From NCBI GenBank assembly GCA_036250225.1, contig JAPZLL010000005.1:558001-622000 (forward strand): a stretch of 64,000 nucleotides of DNA. The letters are read 5' to 3'. The notes beneath the pieces are model-generated. The model had not been told where the DNA came from and did no database searches. It saw only the letters and a program-made list of their open reading frames with translations. Position numbers and translations under genes: made by a program. Position 1 is the stretch's first letter; every line of letters begins with the position of its first letter. This document shows positions 10,979-21,857 of this stretch, piece after piece. The stretch comes from Cercophora sp. LCS_1 (lineage: Eukaryota; Ascomycota; Sordariomycetes; Sordariales; Lasiosphaeriaceae).

Positions 10979-12160
10979 ATGCTGGACCCTAAAGAGCGGT
11001 TTTACCGCCAGTTCCAGGCGTCCCAAACCCGTGAGATAACTACTGACGCCCATGTTCTGCGGTGATGCTGACATGATATCCACAGGCATACAGGAACAGA
11101 TCTCTGAGTTACCCAACCCTGCTGTTGCAGCCGAGCGCCAGGACGCTATAGAGCACATCCTCGCCAGCATTTCGAACCTTTCACGAGAGGTTGCAGATGC
11201 TTCGGACTTTATCCCTGCATATGACCAGCGTAACTACACTGAAATTATCAAGACGCTACAAGAGAACCTTCGGCGGGAACGAGCCAAGGGCGCTCCCAAG
11301 ACTCGCTTTCAGTTCAAACATCGGCCGGCTCAGTCATCACCATCGGACGCCACCAAGGATACCCGACGAGATGTTCCTGTTGACGCAACATCTGCAGGTC
11401 CACCGAATAAAGTGACAGCCGAGGCAGGCGATACAGTCAGTGGTCGCCCCATTCTCGGCGGGGGGAAGAACTACAACGATGAGATCACGCGCGCCCAAGG
11501 TGTTCGTAAGCCGAGCTTCTCGGCTGCAAGAGACATCACACTCTCGGGGCATAGGAATATCCACATTATCCTACCGTCGTCAGCTTCGAGAGCGACATCA
11601 TCTGGAACTCTGACGGAGTTGCATGGTTGCATCATCGACATGTCAGCTCCCACGGGTCGACAGGGGGCACCGTTTGCGAACCTAACACTGAAGAACATCA
11701 GTAATTCCTTGATTATCGCGGGGCACGTTGAGGGATCAGTACACATTACAGGAGTGAAGAACAGTATCTTGGTGTTCATGGCAAGGCAGGTGCGGATCCA
11801 CGAGTGCGAAAGTGTGGATTTGTATTTGCATTGTATGAGCCACCCCATCATCGAAGATTGTAGCAACTTGAGATTTGCAACTGCACCCGAGTGCTACGTA
11901 AGTCTCCTCCACGACAGCTTTTCCTGACAGTGACGACTTCTGACGACCGATAGTTGAGCGACGAAGACAAGACGAAGCTCAACATGTGGGATCAGGTCAA
12001 TGACTTCAAGTGGTTGAAAGCGGAGCCTTCTCCGAACTGGAGACTGATGACTGAGAGAGAACTGCTTCCTCAGGACATGTGGAAGACGGTAGTTCAAGGC
12101 CTCCCGGGAGATGGCCCCGGGGACATCTTGAGACAAGTAGGCCTGGATCCTCACCGCTGA
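10979..12160 (+). CDS. Tubulin-folding cofactor C (TBCC / Cin2-like)
   Basis: TBCC acts with cofactors D and E to release native alpha/beta-tubulin and stimulates GTP hydrolysis by tubulin; relatives act as GAPs for Arl2-type GTPases. Exons 10979-11030, 11086-11897 and 11954-12160 give 356 aa. The N-terminal part is helical (IQEQISELPNP through EIIKTLQENLRRER), followed by a polar linker. The C-CAP/TBCC beta-helix spans roughly residues 170-320: NISNSLIIAGHVEGSVHITG, then ARQVRIHECESVDLYLHC and HPIIEDC. The second Arg of ARQVRIH corresponds to the catalytic arginine of the family. The C-terminus carries the usual WDQVNDFKWLK motif. The start ATG opens a 52-nt exon and fits the phase. Confidence 0.92.
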
Positions 12161-12599
12161 CCAGCATCGCGCCAGGTACCAATCATGCATGTAACACTGC
12201 GAGACCATCCTATCTCGGGTGCGGCACAACTTCGAAATTCAGCGCAGGGTAGTTCTGGTCTATCTCAAACAGTCCCGGTCGATACTTGACCAGAGGGCAA
12301 AATGGGATTCGCTTTACTTCATCTGTTTAGCGAGACACATCATATCTTCCGACAGGCCGCAGAGTATGTGACCACCAAAGGCCAAAAGTCGGCCATCGTC
12401 TGCTGGAGTCGTGACCACCAAGCGGGTCGCTTTGCGAGCCCAATTCTGGTCGATTTGTAGTCCATTGTGCCAGCGAGAATCTCCGCTCCAGGATGGGGGC
12501 GTCGGAGCCGTGATGGCGGGTGAGAAGTGGTGCCGCATCCTTAGATTCCTCCTGCCCCATTGGGACTGTAATATCTCGAGTCGGGCCATCTGCGTTTTG
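12161..12599. other. Convergent 3' regions of TBCC gene and MED9
   Basis: About 440 bp between stop codons facing each other. Both 3' untranslated regions must lie here. No feature recognised. Confidence 0.4.
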
Positions 12600-13082
12600 T
12601 CACTCAACCATCCTCTCTCCCTCCTCAGTCTTGGTCTCTTCCCCAATATCGAACTGAAGCCTTGCCCCCTTGATCCTCTGTAGCATCTCGAGCTGTTGTC
12701 TTTTTTTCCCCTCGAGTTCGGCGATTTCTTCTTCTTGCTGGACCAATGTTCGGGACACATCAGGCAGTGTCTTGACTGCCGCCCGCGCTCGCTGCAACTT
12801 GTGCTTGAGATTGTCAGTTGCTATGGGGAGTTCTTTGACGCTCAGCGAAGAATTGGTAGCGCCGATATTGGCCGCACCACTTGGAAGAGGTGTTGTTCCC
12901 GTTACCGCACCTGGTGCTGGAGCAGGGGTGGCGCCCGGGATAGAACCGAGCGAGCCTAGAAGGGAGCCGCCAGCGCCAGAAGAGCTGGCAGGTTCGGCGG
13001 CGCGGAGGTGCACCAGGAGGGAAGAAAGCTCGGTGAGGGCGTCAACTGCATCGGGAGACAGGCCGGGAGGTGGGGCCGCCAT
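12600..13082 (-). CDS. MED9: Mediator complex subunit 9
   Basis: Predicted subunit of the Mediator middle module, which links transcription factors to RNA polymerase II. The start at 13082 gives 160 aa. The first helix (GLSPDAVDALTELSSLLVHL) is the fungal Med9 signature. An Ala/Gly/Pro-rich linker follows, then LSVKELPIATDNLKHKLQRA and a coiled coil of Glu/Gln/Lys-rich heptads to the C-terminus. An upstream in-frame ATG at 13241 would add 53 residues that do not look conserved. The 13082 ATG has a strong context (GCCATGG on the coding strand) and matches family starts, so I prefer it. It diverges from the phosphoglycerate mutase gene. Confidence 0.85.
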   Translation of the reverse strand: MAAPPPGLSPDAVDALTELSSLLVHLRAAEPASSSGAGGSLLGSLGSIPGATPAPAPGAVTGTTPLPSGAANIGATNSSLSVKELPIATDNLKHKLQRARAAVKTLPDVSRTLVQQEEEIAELEGKKRQQLEMLQRIKGARLQFDIGEETKTEEGERMVE

Positions 13083-13536
13083 GGCCGTGATTGGAAGTAT
13101 CTTTACTGGCAGGGACGATGTTTCGTTTGGCCGACGCTTTTCGCGGGTGCGATGATGGGGGATGGTTAGAAGTAGCACGTCAACAATCGATTTCGGCCCT
13201 GTGAGCGACAGCGCCAAGACCGGCTTGCAGGGGGCAGCCATCCTCGTCGATTTGGTTTGACGTCAGGTGGGGGAGGACCCTGGAAGCTGGAAGCAACCCC
13301 GCCATCAAAAACCTCAACAAGAGACGGCAGCCCCGACACCGTTGACAGTTTTTATCCCGCATACTGCGCCTGCGAAATTTTCCCCCTCAGCCGTCCTTGG
13401 AACAGCATATCAACCTAGCAGTCTTGTTCCTAAATCCTATTTAGTCTTGTTGTATCCTTCTAGACAAAAAGTTTGTCCTCTTCACGCCCGTCCCAACAAA
13501 ACATTTACCCCGCCATTATACGAACACCAAAAAACC
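13083..13536. promoter_or_regulatory. Divergent MED9/iPGM promoter region
   Basis: A 454-bp shared upstream region. Pyrimidine-rich blocks occur before the glycolytic gene (about 13375-13500), a common arrangement for highly expressed fungal genes. No specific factor site can be claimed. Confidence 0.45.
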
Positions 13537-15243
13537 ATGGCACCCGATCATAAGGCCTGCCTGAGTACGTCCCACCGCCCTGACTACCCGCTGGTCTTCT
13601 GTTATATACTGGTGTATCTGGAGCTGGGTTGGCTGATTTTGATGCTCGTCCGATCTTATAGTCGTGATTGACGGCTGGGGCATCCCGTCCGAGGAGTCAC
13701 CAAAGAATGGCGATGCTATCGCCGCCGCCGACACGCCAGTAATGGACGAGCTCTCTAAGAGCAGTACTGGCTTCACCGAACTCGAGGCCTCGTCCCTTGC
13801 CGTCGGTCTCCCTGAAGGCCTTATGGGCAACTCCGAGGTCGGCCATCTCAACATCGGCGCTGGACGTGTCGTTTGGCAGGACGTTGTCCGCATTGATCAG
13901 GCGATCAAGAAGGGCGAGTTCGCCAAGAACGAGGTGATTCACAAGACGCTCGAGTCCGCCAAGAATGGCAATGGACGTCTCCACCTCTGTGGTCTTGTCT
14001 CTCACGGTGGTGTGGTCAGTTCCCTGTCTCTGATATCCCTCGGGTGAGCTCTAACGACCAGCAGCACTCGAAGCAAACACATCTCTATGCCCTACTTCAA
14101 GCTGCTAAGGAGATTGGCATCCCCCATGTCTACATTCACTTCTTTGGCGACGGACGTGATACGGACCCGAAGTCCGGTGCCGGTTACATGGAAGAGCTTG
14201 TCGCAAAGCTGAAGGAGATTGGCATCGGCCAGATCGCAACTGTTGTTGGCCGTTACTATGCCATGGACCGTGATAAGAGGTGGGAGCGCGTCGAGGTTGC
14301 GTTGAAGGGGATGATTCTCGGCGAGGGCGAGCAGAGTGACGACCCGGTCAGGACAGTGAAGGAGCGGTATGAAAAGGGGGAGAACGATGAGTTCCTCAAG
14401 CCCATCATTGCCGGTGGCGATGAGGGCCGGATCAAGGATAACGATACCGTCTTCTTCTTCAACTACCGCTCCGACCGCGTTCGTCAAATCACTCAGCTTC
14501 TCGGCGACGTTGATCGATCCCCGAGGCCGGACTTCCCTTACCCTAAGATCAAGCTTGTTACCATGACACAGTACAAGCTCGATTACCCGTTCGAGATTGC
14601 CTTCAAACCCCAGCACATGGGCAACGTTCTTGCCGAGTGGCTTGGTAAGCAGGGTGTCGAACAGGTACACGTCGCTGAAACCGAGAAGTACGCTCACGTC
14701 ACTTTCTTCTTCAATGGGGGTGTCGAGAAGGCTTTCCATCTCGAGACTCGAGACGAGTCTCAGGATCTCGTCCCTTCTAACAAGAGCGTCGCTACATATG
14801 ACAAGGCACCAGAGATGAGCGCGGATGGAGTGGCTGACCAGGTTGTCAAGCGTCTTGGAGAGCAGAAGTTCCCCTTTGTCATGAACAACTTCGCCCCTCC
14901 GGACATGGTTGGCCATACTGGTGTGTACGAGGCTGCCATCGTTGGCTGTGCAGCTACCGATAAGGCAATCGGCAAGATTCTTGAAGGATGCAAGAAGCAG
15001 GGCTACATCCTTTTCATCACCGCCGACCACGGCAACGCCGAGGAGATGAAGTTCCCCGACGGCAAGCCAAAGACTTCACACACTACCAACAAGGTTCCCT
15101 TCATTATGGCCAACGCCCCCGAAGGCTGGAGCTTGAAGAATGACGGTGGTGTTCTCGGCGATGTGGCCCCAACACTCCTGACCGCCATGGGGCTGCCAGT
15201 GCCTGAGGAGATGACGGGTGAGAGCTTGTTGGTCAAGGCTTGA
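13537..15243 (+). CDS. 2,3-bisphosphoglycerate-independent phosphoglycerate mutase
   Basis: Glycolytic and gluconeogenic enzyme interconverting 3- and 2-phosphoglycerate in the cytosol. It is of the Mn2+-dependent alkaline-phosphatase superfamily, unlike the cofactor-dependent enzyme of yeast and animals. Exons 13537-13564, 13662-14014 and 14065-15243 give 519 aa, the usual length. Metal-binding Asp13 lies in VIDGWG and the phosphoserine nucleophile Ser67 in MGNSEVGHLNIGAGR. HFFGDGRDTDPKSG, GRYYAMDRDKRWERV, FFNYRSDRVRQ, NFAPPDMVGHTG, ITADHGNAEEM and SHTTNKVPF follow in family order. A 97-nt intron directly after the ninth codon and a 50-nt intron between HGGV and HSKQTH are both required. The ATG has an ACC context. 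Confidence 0.97.
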
Positions 15244-17155
15244 GGAAGTTCCTGGGTTGAGTAATTAGGCGAGTTAGGACTAGGAAGCGTTCAATGCAAA
15301 CATAGACAATAGAGGAGTAACGAGACAGTCGAAAGAACAAGGATTACTATGATACCAATTGGTGGCCAGGAGTTCGACTGGACGCAACTTGTCACAAGTC
15401 AACCCATGTGAAGTTGACGCGTTTTCCAATAACTCAGCTTGATTGTCAGAAGGGTGTAGGTCACGGGCCAGAAAACACTTCTTGCGAGGACTGGTGAACA
15501 CCAGGACCTGACATCTTACCTCGGCAGGAGTATTCAAGTCGATTGGGACACCTCCATGGTGCCTAAGTCGGTACTAAGCGTTATCATTGATTAGTGCGTG
15601 TCTGAATAGAGATCGCGTCTTATTGTAACACATAGGCTCGGTATGTGTGCTCATCCACTAGTGTAAGAGTTTCAATGCTGGTATTGAACCCTAATATTCC
15701 CCTAGTTGGCGGGTTGAGACGATGGTTGGAGTTCAGAACGATATCCAGATATCTTCAAAAAGTACCGGGGGGCCCCTCAAAGGCCAATGTCTCACCGGTA
15801 GCTTCGCTGCAGTGGAAGGAACGCATAGGTAGCTATGGGTTCGTAACGCGAAGACCGAGCACCACTCCCCATAGAAGAAGAGCACGGGTTTTCTAGTTTT
15901 GAGGCTAGTTTGTTAAACGGAATATGGGCAACTTGTAATTGGCGGGGCGACTCAAGAGCAAGATTCGAACGGGAAGTGGCCCATCTGTGGAAATGAAGGT
16001 CCGTGGAATTCCATAGCGTGGTGGGTTAGTTGACAGAATCATTTAATAGCCGGACTCTCCCACGTTCGTCGCATGAGACGGTGTAGTTTAGCAAGCAACA
16101 CGCGGTGTGAAGAGTGCGTCCGACACATTTGTGTGGTTGCGCCAGGGTCGGACTCATTCTTTACACAATGTGTGGGTACCAAGCTTGCCATTCAGCACAC
16201 GACGTTCTCGGCCAGTTTCAGCCACGGATGTCATTACCGGACGGTCCGGTCGGAAGGAGCAATGCAAGGGCTTCTCGTTGAGGGAAAGATGCGAAGAATG
16301 TCACATGACGGGGGTTCCGTGAGGGGGGGGTACGTGGTTGGGGTAGCCCAGGTGGAATTTAGCCCAGAACAGACGCACGGAAACACTGCCGACTTTATTT
16401 CAACTTCAACTCATCTTTCGACTCGTTCTGATCATCAAGCTATCGAATTGCGCCGACTCGATTCGCGTGCGCATACCCGACTGCCGTTCTGCCACTGGAC
16501 TCCCCATTTTTCTCGATTGCCTTGGGCGCCACGCAGCGCTACGAACAGCCGGCGAGTGGACCAGCCCGCCAAAACCCCAGACAAGTGTGAGGGCAGTTCA
16601 CACCAAAGCGGACCTGGACTCCGTCGCGAGTGGAGCATAGCAAGATGGGCCCCGATAATCGCCTTGAAGTCAAAGTGCGTGGTTTTAGCTTGACAGCCGT
16701 GGGAGTTCGGTGCCGGCAAGAGACAAGTGAGTCGTTTCAATCATCGTAGTCTTGTGTTTTCAGCAGTCAAAGAGAAAAATAAGGATTGGCTTCGCCCGCT
16801 ATGCTCGAGAAAAAGAAAATTATTTTGGATGGTTGTCCCGTGAGTATGAGGACAGAATCGCGGATCGACTATTTTACAGATTGTGTCGGCAGTGCCGACA
16901 GACGGAGGATGCCTTGGACAGTATCCCCGATCTAAGGTCTATATGCTCCCCCGTCTAATGCTTTGCGATTCTATGCCGTTTTCCATGCACACTTCCTCCC
17001 ATCATCTAGGTCTATATGCGATGTATAATGTCGCATACGGATCGTGAATCGTCTCGTACACCCCATCTGCCAACGTCCTCCAGATACGTACGGGCGTCCG
17101 CTCTGAACGAGACTCGCCGTCAATCCTGCTCGAAGGTGGATGCGAATGTTGTTGT
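15244..17155. other. Long stretch without a supported gene
   Basis: About 1.9 kb between the ends of two convergent genes. The longest frame (16073-16693, plus) has no domain, odd composition and no clear splice context. No tRNA fold could be built; a GTTCGAA stretch near 15965 on the minus strand has no matching T-stem. A run of eight G lies near 16324-16331. Confidence 0.4.
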
Positions 17156-17719
17156 TTAGGTCTAGTGTTGTGAGCGATTATTGTTGCATGAGCCGGAAAA
17201 CCGGGTCTACTTACGAACTTGGCCATGAGGGCAACCATGAGGTCGAAAAGACCAATGGCCTCGACGAAAGCGAAACCAAGAATGGCGTACGAGAAAAGCT
17301 GGCCACGGAGAGCGGGGTTGCGGGCAACACCGTTGAGGAGAGCGGCGAAGACGAGGCCGATGCCGATACCAGCACCGGTCAGACCAATAGCGGCAGAACC
17401 CATACCCAAGTTCTTGGAGACCTCAACCATGGCCTGGGCGATCTCAGAGGAGTAGGCGCGGCGCTGGAAAGCCTGGCGGGTGGTGGCATTGAGGATCGTG
17501 GAAGCCTGCTGGCGCTTGAGGGTCTGGAGGGGAGTGGCTGCAAATTTTTTCCCGTCAGTACCTGAGACGATTCCGACCACGGGATCATCACGACATACAG
17601 GTGAAGGTGCGCTTGCTGGCGTTGGCAACCTGGACGCGCATGGCAGGACGAGCGACCTTGGTCGACGCCGAGGCCATCTGAGAGGCCAGTCTCGAGGCAA
17701 GCACACGGGTGGAGGCCAT
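17156..17719 (-). CDS. ATP9: ATP synthase subunit 9 (c-ring proteolipid), nuclear-encoded precursor
   Basis: Forms the c-ring of mitochondrial F0, carrying protons across the inner membrane. Exons 17719-17599, 17537-17215 and 17161-17156 give 149 aa. The leader (MASTRVLASRLASQMAS, rich in Arg/Ser/Ala) resembles the two-step-cleaved Neurospora presequence and ends near RRA|YSSEIAQ. The mature protein has two hydrophobic hairpin helices, the loop ARNPALRGQL, and the proton-carrying Glu in FAFVEAIGLF. The last exon is only ACC TAA and restores the usual C-terminus MAKFT. Reading through the last intron would instead give a Val and an extended, unrelated tail. The upstream region is purine/pyrimidine skewed. 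Confidence 0.97.
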
Positions 17720-19482
17720 TGTATCTGAGCGAGGTGTGGTATGGACCGTAAGTCGGATGGGCTAGGAAGGGCGGACGCAAAAGCACACTGATGGGAGAGT
17801 CGAGACTGCTTGTGAGAGGGAGGAAGAAAGAGGAGGGAAGGGGAGAGGGAAAGAAAGAAGTGGTCTGCGTGTGGGACGGAAGCTCGGGCTGGTCCGGGCA
17901 ACGGCTCTCAAATCCCAAACGAGCGATTTCACTGGCCAATTGGTTCCGGAGGAGGCATTTTATCGAATCCACTCCACCAAAAGCAAGGACTAGCAAACCT
18001 TTGGTGGGTCAGCGATCCTAAGCTGTGCAGCTCACTGAATAATCAAGGGAAAATAAAATTCTGCGGCGGCACACAGGGCTGCCTGTGACCCTAAGGGGAA
18101 GGGTGAGGTAATCGGGCAATCTCGGAAGCTGGTGAGCCATCTTCGTGGCCCTGAGATCATCCCGCGGTCCTGGGCCGGCGGTTTGCTAGATTTTTCCCAC
18201 CACATCAAAAGATGTGCCGAAACCTCAAGAGCTGTCAACGGTTGGGATCCAAACGAGAGCCCGTGACGTTCGCCACAAGGAAGCTCACCAGTGTAGATTC
18301 TACGGCGTAAACAGACTTGGCTCCTGGCGTTGGTGTGTGTGTGTCATCAAAAATTTTCGGACAATCTTGATGTCTGAGGCATTGAGGCTCATGGAGTGCA
18401 GGGGTTTCCGTGTAAAGCCCCCACGAGCCCCCACTTAGCGGCGAAATGTGCGGCATCCATTCGCCCAACCTGTTGCACAAGAACGTGACAATCGGAGCTG
18501 GCCAAGACATGACGCCAGGATGAGGTAAATAGCTCGATCGCGAGGTTAGGAATCAGGCATTTGGTGAGTATTCAGTGCTTTTGTCCGAGGCATCAGCTGG
18601 CGTCCTCAGGCACAGAAATCGGACAGTTTGAAAAACATCGGTCGTTGAAAGATCATCGCAACATTTTGACGCACAGCTGTGCCAATGGGATCCGATCCAG
18701 CGGATCGAACCCCTGCCTCCTTCCCGGCGCCCAGGAAATCGCGAGGCGCTGAAACGGACAGATCGCTTGCAGGGAACAACTGCCAACAGAACGCCAACCG
18801 ACCTCTGATTTCGGCGCCTCATTTCGCTGGCCCCGAGAGATTCCGGGAGGCTTGGCTGCATTCAAACCGTGGGCTGAAGAATGCTGTCGTCGGCGATGAA
18901 ATTCACATGTTCCGCAGTATTTCAGCGACCGGTGCAACAGCACAACGTCCAAAACCAACCGGCCGCAGGCGTTGAATACATTGCCTATTTACTTGGAGCC
19001 GCTGCTCCTGGGTAGGTGTCTCTTGGGCACGCCATTGACCGCTTCGATGTTGATCTCGGAGTTTGGGATGGAGGCTTGAAGAGTCGGTAAGCTCCTTTCG
19101 GCTATTTGAGCTGCGCGAGTGCGCGGCCCGCGCCCCTTTTGCCTGGCGGTGTTCTTTTCTGGAAGAAAAATTTTCGCAGGGGGGCAATTCCCAGCTGGAT
19201 GCCGCATGGTGGCCATAGCTCCCTGCAGAACGACACAGCTGAGGTCATCGGAGTCGGTTCTTGTGCCTGGCCTGGACAACGAAGAAAGCCTTGCCGGGCG
19301 CAAGTGAAGCTTGTGGTTTGATGTGGATTGGGTTCACTTGATAGGCGTTATATACGGGATATGTATGGAATCATTGTCCAGCTTGCATTACACTGTGCGC
19401 AACAGCGTCATTGTAGTGTTCATGAGGCGTAACTTCGCTCAGGGGCTACAGTCGTAACCAGCCGACCTTCAAGCGTCAAATA
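17720..19482. other. ATP9 upstream region and MYST gene 3' region
   Basis: About 1.76 kb without a supported gene. A strong GA-rich tract (plus strand, about 17810-17865) lies just upstream of ATP9 and is probably part of its promoter or leader. The remainder has only short overlapping frames. The final part must hold the 3' end of the leftward acetyltransferase gene. Confidence 0.45.
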
Positions 19483-21321
19483 TCAAGCCTCTTCAACCGG
19501 GCTTTTAGGTATCGCATATCCGTCCACGAAACCATTGGGGTCGCATGTCCTCTCCAAGCCGACCTTGTTCCTTGCAATCCAGTCCCTTACACCTTCCTTC
19601 GACACTCTCACCCGTTTCACTTCTTCCACAACCTCCTCACTTTCTGTATCTGGTTCAAGCTCCTTGAATTTGCGTTTTCCCAGTCCCGCCTCTTCGACAA
19701 CCCCCATTTCCCTGAGCACAAGCAGACAGTCGTCTGGGGCGATCCACGTTGCTTGGCTACATTCATTGACATCCACTAATGTCTCTTGTTCATCTTTTGT
19801 CTCCAACCCTAGAAACCAGCGGGCAATCTCGCCCGCCCAGAATCGTTTATAGCCCTTCTTCCCCAGGTCCGATATCGGTTTTTCAGGACCGCCGAGGACA
19901 CACTCTCGCCGTGAGATTTCGTACGAGACACCCATGAGCAATGCGCCGAGCCCCTTCCGTTGCCAGGGAGGAAAAACGAGAATACACGCGAGGTTGTTAT
20001 TGTCCCACGATATTTTCTCTTTGGAAAAGAACCCTACAATGCGCGGATGGGTCGAGGACGCGATTTCGGAAGTACGTGTCGGAGAAGGCGTGTAAACCAG
20101 AAGAAAGTAGTTGAAGCCTGTCACATCAAAGAAGACGGACTTGTTGTCCAAGAAGAGCTTGGCGAAGAGGGAGAGGTTCTGGCAAAAGAGCACATCTTCT
20201 GCGCCATCAACTTCCCAAACTGACCATTCGCCTTCGTCCTGTTGTATGACTTCCTCGACTGCGATCTTCTGTCCCCCGCTCGGCCGTTTTCCTCGTCCTG
20301 ATTTGGCTGTAGGACCGGATGGCACAGGAACTTTCCGGCATCCTTTGGGGTGCACGTATATTTTGGTGCCCGGAATGTGGCCTCGTTCCTCACACGCCCG
20401 TACATGTTCCCGCCAGGCGACTAGTTCTTTGGAGTACTTGAAACAGACTGGGCAGACGTAGAGCCTGTCGAGGACTGGCGGGTTATCGCGGTCTCGGCGC
20501 CCATGTGCCTTTCCCCCACTGATATCATCTTTGCTCCCTCCGGTGCCATTTGCTACCGGGATGACCTTGGCTCCTTTTGTGGTGTGATGGGCGCTTGAGG
20601 TATCCCCGAGGACCTCCTTGCCATAGTATGATGGGTACCAAGCTGAAAAGCAGATATCGCCTAACACGACCTTATCAATGTTGCGGTCCGATTCTTGCTT
20701 TTGCTTATGCGGATCCTGACCGCTGCCTCGCCTGCCGTTTTGCTCCGGCGTCGGGGAGTGTCTCCGTTGTGTTCCGGATGTTGCCATGATGATGGGCTTG
20801 CTACGGCCGACGGAGTGTTGATGCACTAATGGTGCTACGGGTCGAGCGGTCTGCCGCCCATTCACGGGGGCCGGTACTTTGGGAGTATCGCGGACTTGTG
20901 GTCGGGTTTCTCGCTCTGAAGGCAACGGGAAAACAGGGACGGGCACGGGGGTCAGCGCGGAACCGGGCTTGTGGATGTCGGCGGCAACCACGGAGGCGGG
21001 GGGTGCGACGGAGCCGCTATGGCGAGTAAGACGCGTCGACTTGAATATGGAATGTTGGTGATGCTCCATCGGAATATTCTCTTTGCCGCGGGGCAGCTCA
21101 GGCGGTCGGGCGTTCATGGGGACGGGCCCGTTGGTGTTCCCTCTGCGTCGTCGCTGGGGTAGCTCGGGTTGTTGGATGGGAGGCGGGGCGATAGAGCGCG
21201 TTGTTCGGCGCGAGATGGCAGGCGAATGCGCGATCGGGATTGACGAGACGGTGGCCTTCTTGTGATGCGGCTCGGATGTGGTTGTGGCGTCGTGAAGACG
21301 TTTGCGCTTGACAGGCGCCAT
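19483..21321 (-). CDS. MYST-family histone acetyltransferase, SAS2-like
   Basis: Predicted nuclear lysine acetyltransferase acting on histone H4 or H3; the fungal SAS2-like group is the best fit. Single exon, 612 aa from the first ATG (21321). The first 210 residues are basic, Pro-rich and low in order. ICFSAWYPSYYG precedes a C2HC zinc finger (Cys290, Cys293, His306, Cys310 in YVCPVCFKYSKELVAW region). The catalytic domain contains LFCQNLSLFAKLFLDNKSVF with Lys394 at the autoacetylated position, the acetyl-CoA loop PPWQRKGLG, and catalytic Glu480 in PEKPISDLGKKGYKRFW. A GTG three codons upstream was not used. Substrate residue (for example H4K16) is inferred from relatives only. Confidence 0.92.
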   Translation of the reverse strand: MAPVKRKRLHDATTTSEPHHKKATVSSIPIAHSPAISRRTTRSIAPPPIQQPELPQRRRRGNTNGPVPMNARPPELPRGKENIPMEHHQHSIFKSTRLTRHSGSVAPPASVVAADIHKPGSALTPVPVPVFPLPSERETRPQVRDTPKVPAPVNGRQTARPVAPLVHQHSVGRSKPIIMATSGTQRRHSPTPEQNGRRGSGQDPHKQKQESDRNIDKVVLGDICFSAWYPSYYGKEVLGDTSSAHHTTKGAKVIPVANGTGGSKDDISGGKAHGRRDRDNPPVLDRLYVCPVCFKYSKELVAWREHVRACEERGHIPGTKIYVHPKGCRKVPVPSGPTAKSGRGKRPSGGQKIAVEEVIQQDEGEWSVWEVDGAEDVLFCQNLSLFAKLFLDNKSVFFDVTGFNYFLLVYTPSPTRTSEIASSTHPRIVGFFSKEKISWDNNNLACILVFPPWQRKGLGALLMGVSYEISRRECVLGGPEKPISDLGKKGYKRFWAGEIARWFLGLETKDEQETLVDVNECSQATWIAPDDCLLVLREMGVVEEAGLGKRKFKELEPDTESEEVVEEVKRVRVSKEGVRDWIARNKVGLERTCDPNGFVDGYAIPKSPVEEA

Positions 21322-21857
21322 CGCGTCCACCCTACGTCGAATGCCTGTGCACCGTTTCGTTGTTGGTGTCGTCGTTGCGAAGTGGGCTGTTGTGGTAATT
21401 TGCAGGGATTTGTGAGCATGCGGAGGTAGTAAAAGGCCTAGTGGGATTTCAAAGCAACGCCGATTGGGGGAACCTTTTCTTGTAAAACTAAAAGAGGCAA
21501 TTACGAATCCTGGCCCGCTCTTTTGTGCAGGCTTAGCCGACGATCGTCAATCCCGTCCAGGCGAGCTAAGGCCTCGGCTGGGTCCCCAAGGTGGGTCTTC
21601 GCCCGGCGGGAAAACTCCAGAAACCAGCATTCAGGATTTTGAATGTGATTTTGCCGTTTAATTTTTGTCAACATCGATTGTATGGGCGCCAAGCTCCAGA
21701 TGAAGCAAAGCCGTCACAATGGTTGATACGACACAATGTCAATCCTCAAAGCTGCCAGCGGGTTCAGGGGGGAATGGGCAAGTATCAGTCTTGTATCCCG
21801 TAATTGCGAGCTGCGGGGGCTAACCAGCAACAGGCGCGGCAGCGATGTTTGCTCAGC
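21322..21857. promoter_or_regulatory. Divergent promoter region, MYST gene / large hypothetical gene
   Basis: 536 bp between start codons. The rightward start is uncertain, so its first part could include a short upstream coding exon. No regulatory motif assigned. Confidence 0.4.

Noticed and set aside
14092..15030. 312-codon minus-strand frame
   Set aside because: Antisense shadow of the phosphoglycerate mutase exon; GC-biased third positions keep the opposite frame open and it has no domain.
15955..15990. tRNA-like GTTCGAA on the minus strand
   Set aside because: Flanking bases do not form a T-stem and no acceptor or anticodon arm can be built.
16073..16693. 206-codon plus-strand frame
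   Set aside because: No domain, no start context, many His/Arg/Ser residues typical of translated intergenic DNA.
18685..18725. tRNA-like GGTTCGATCC on the minus strand
   Set aside because: The T-stem does not pair and no cloverleaf is possible around it.
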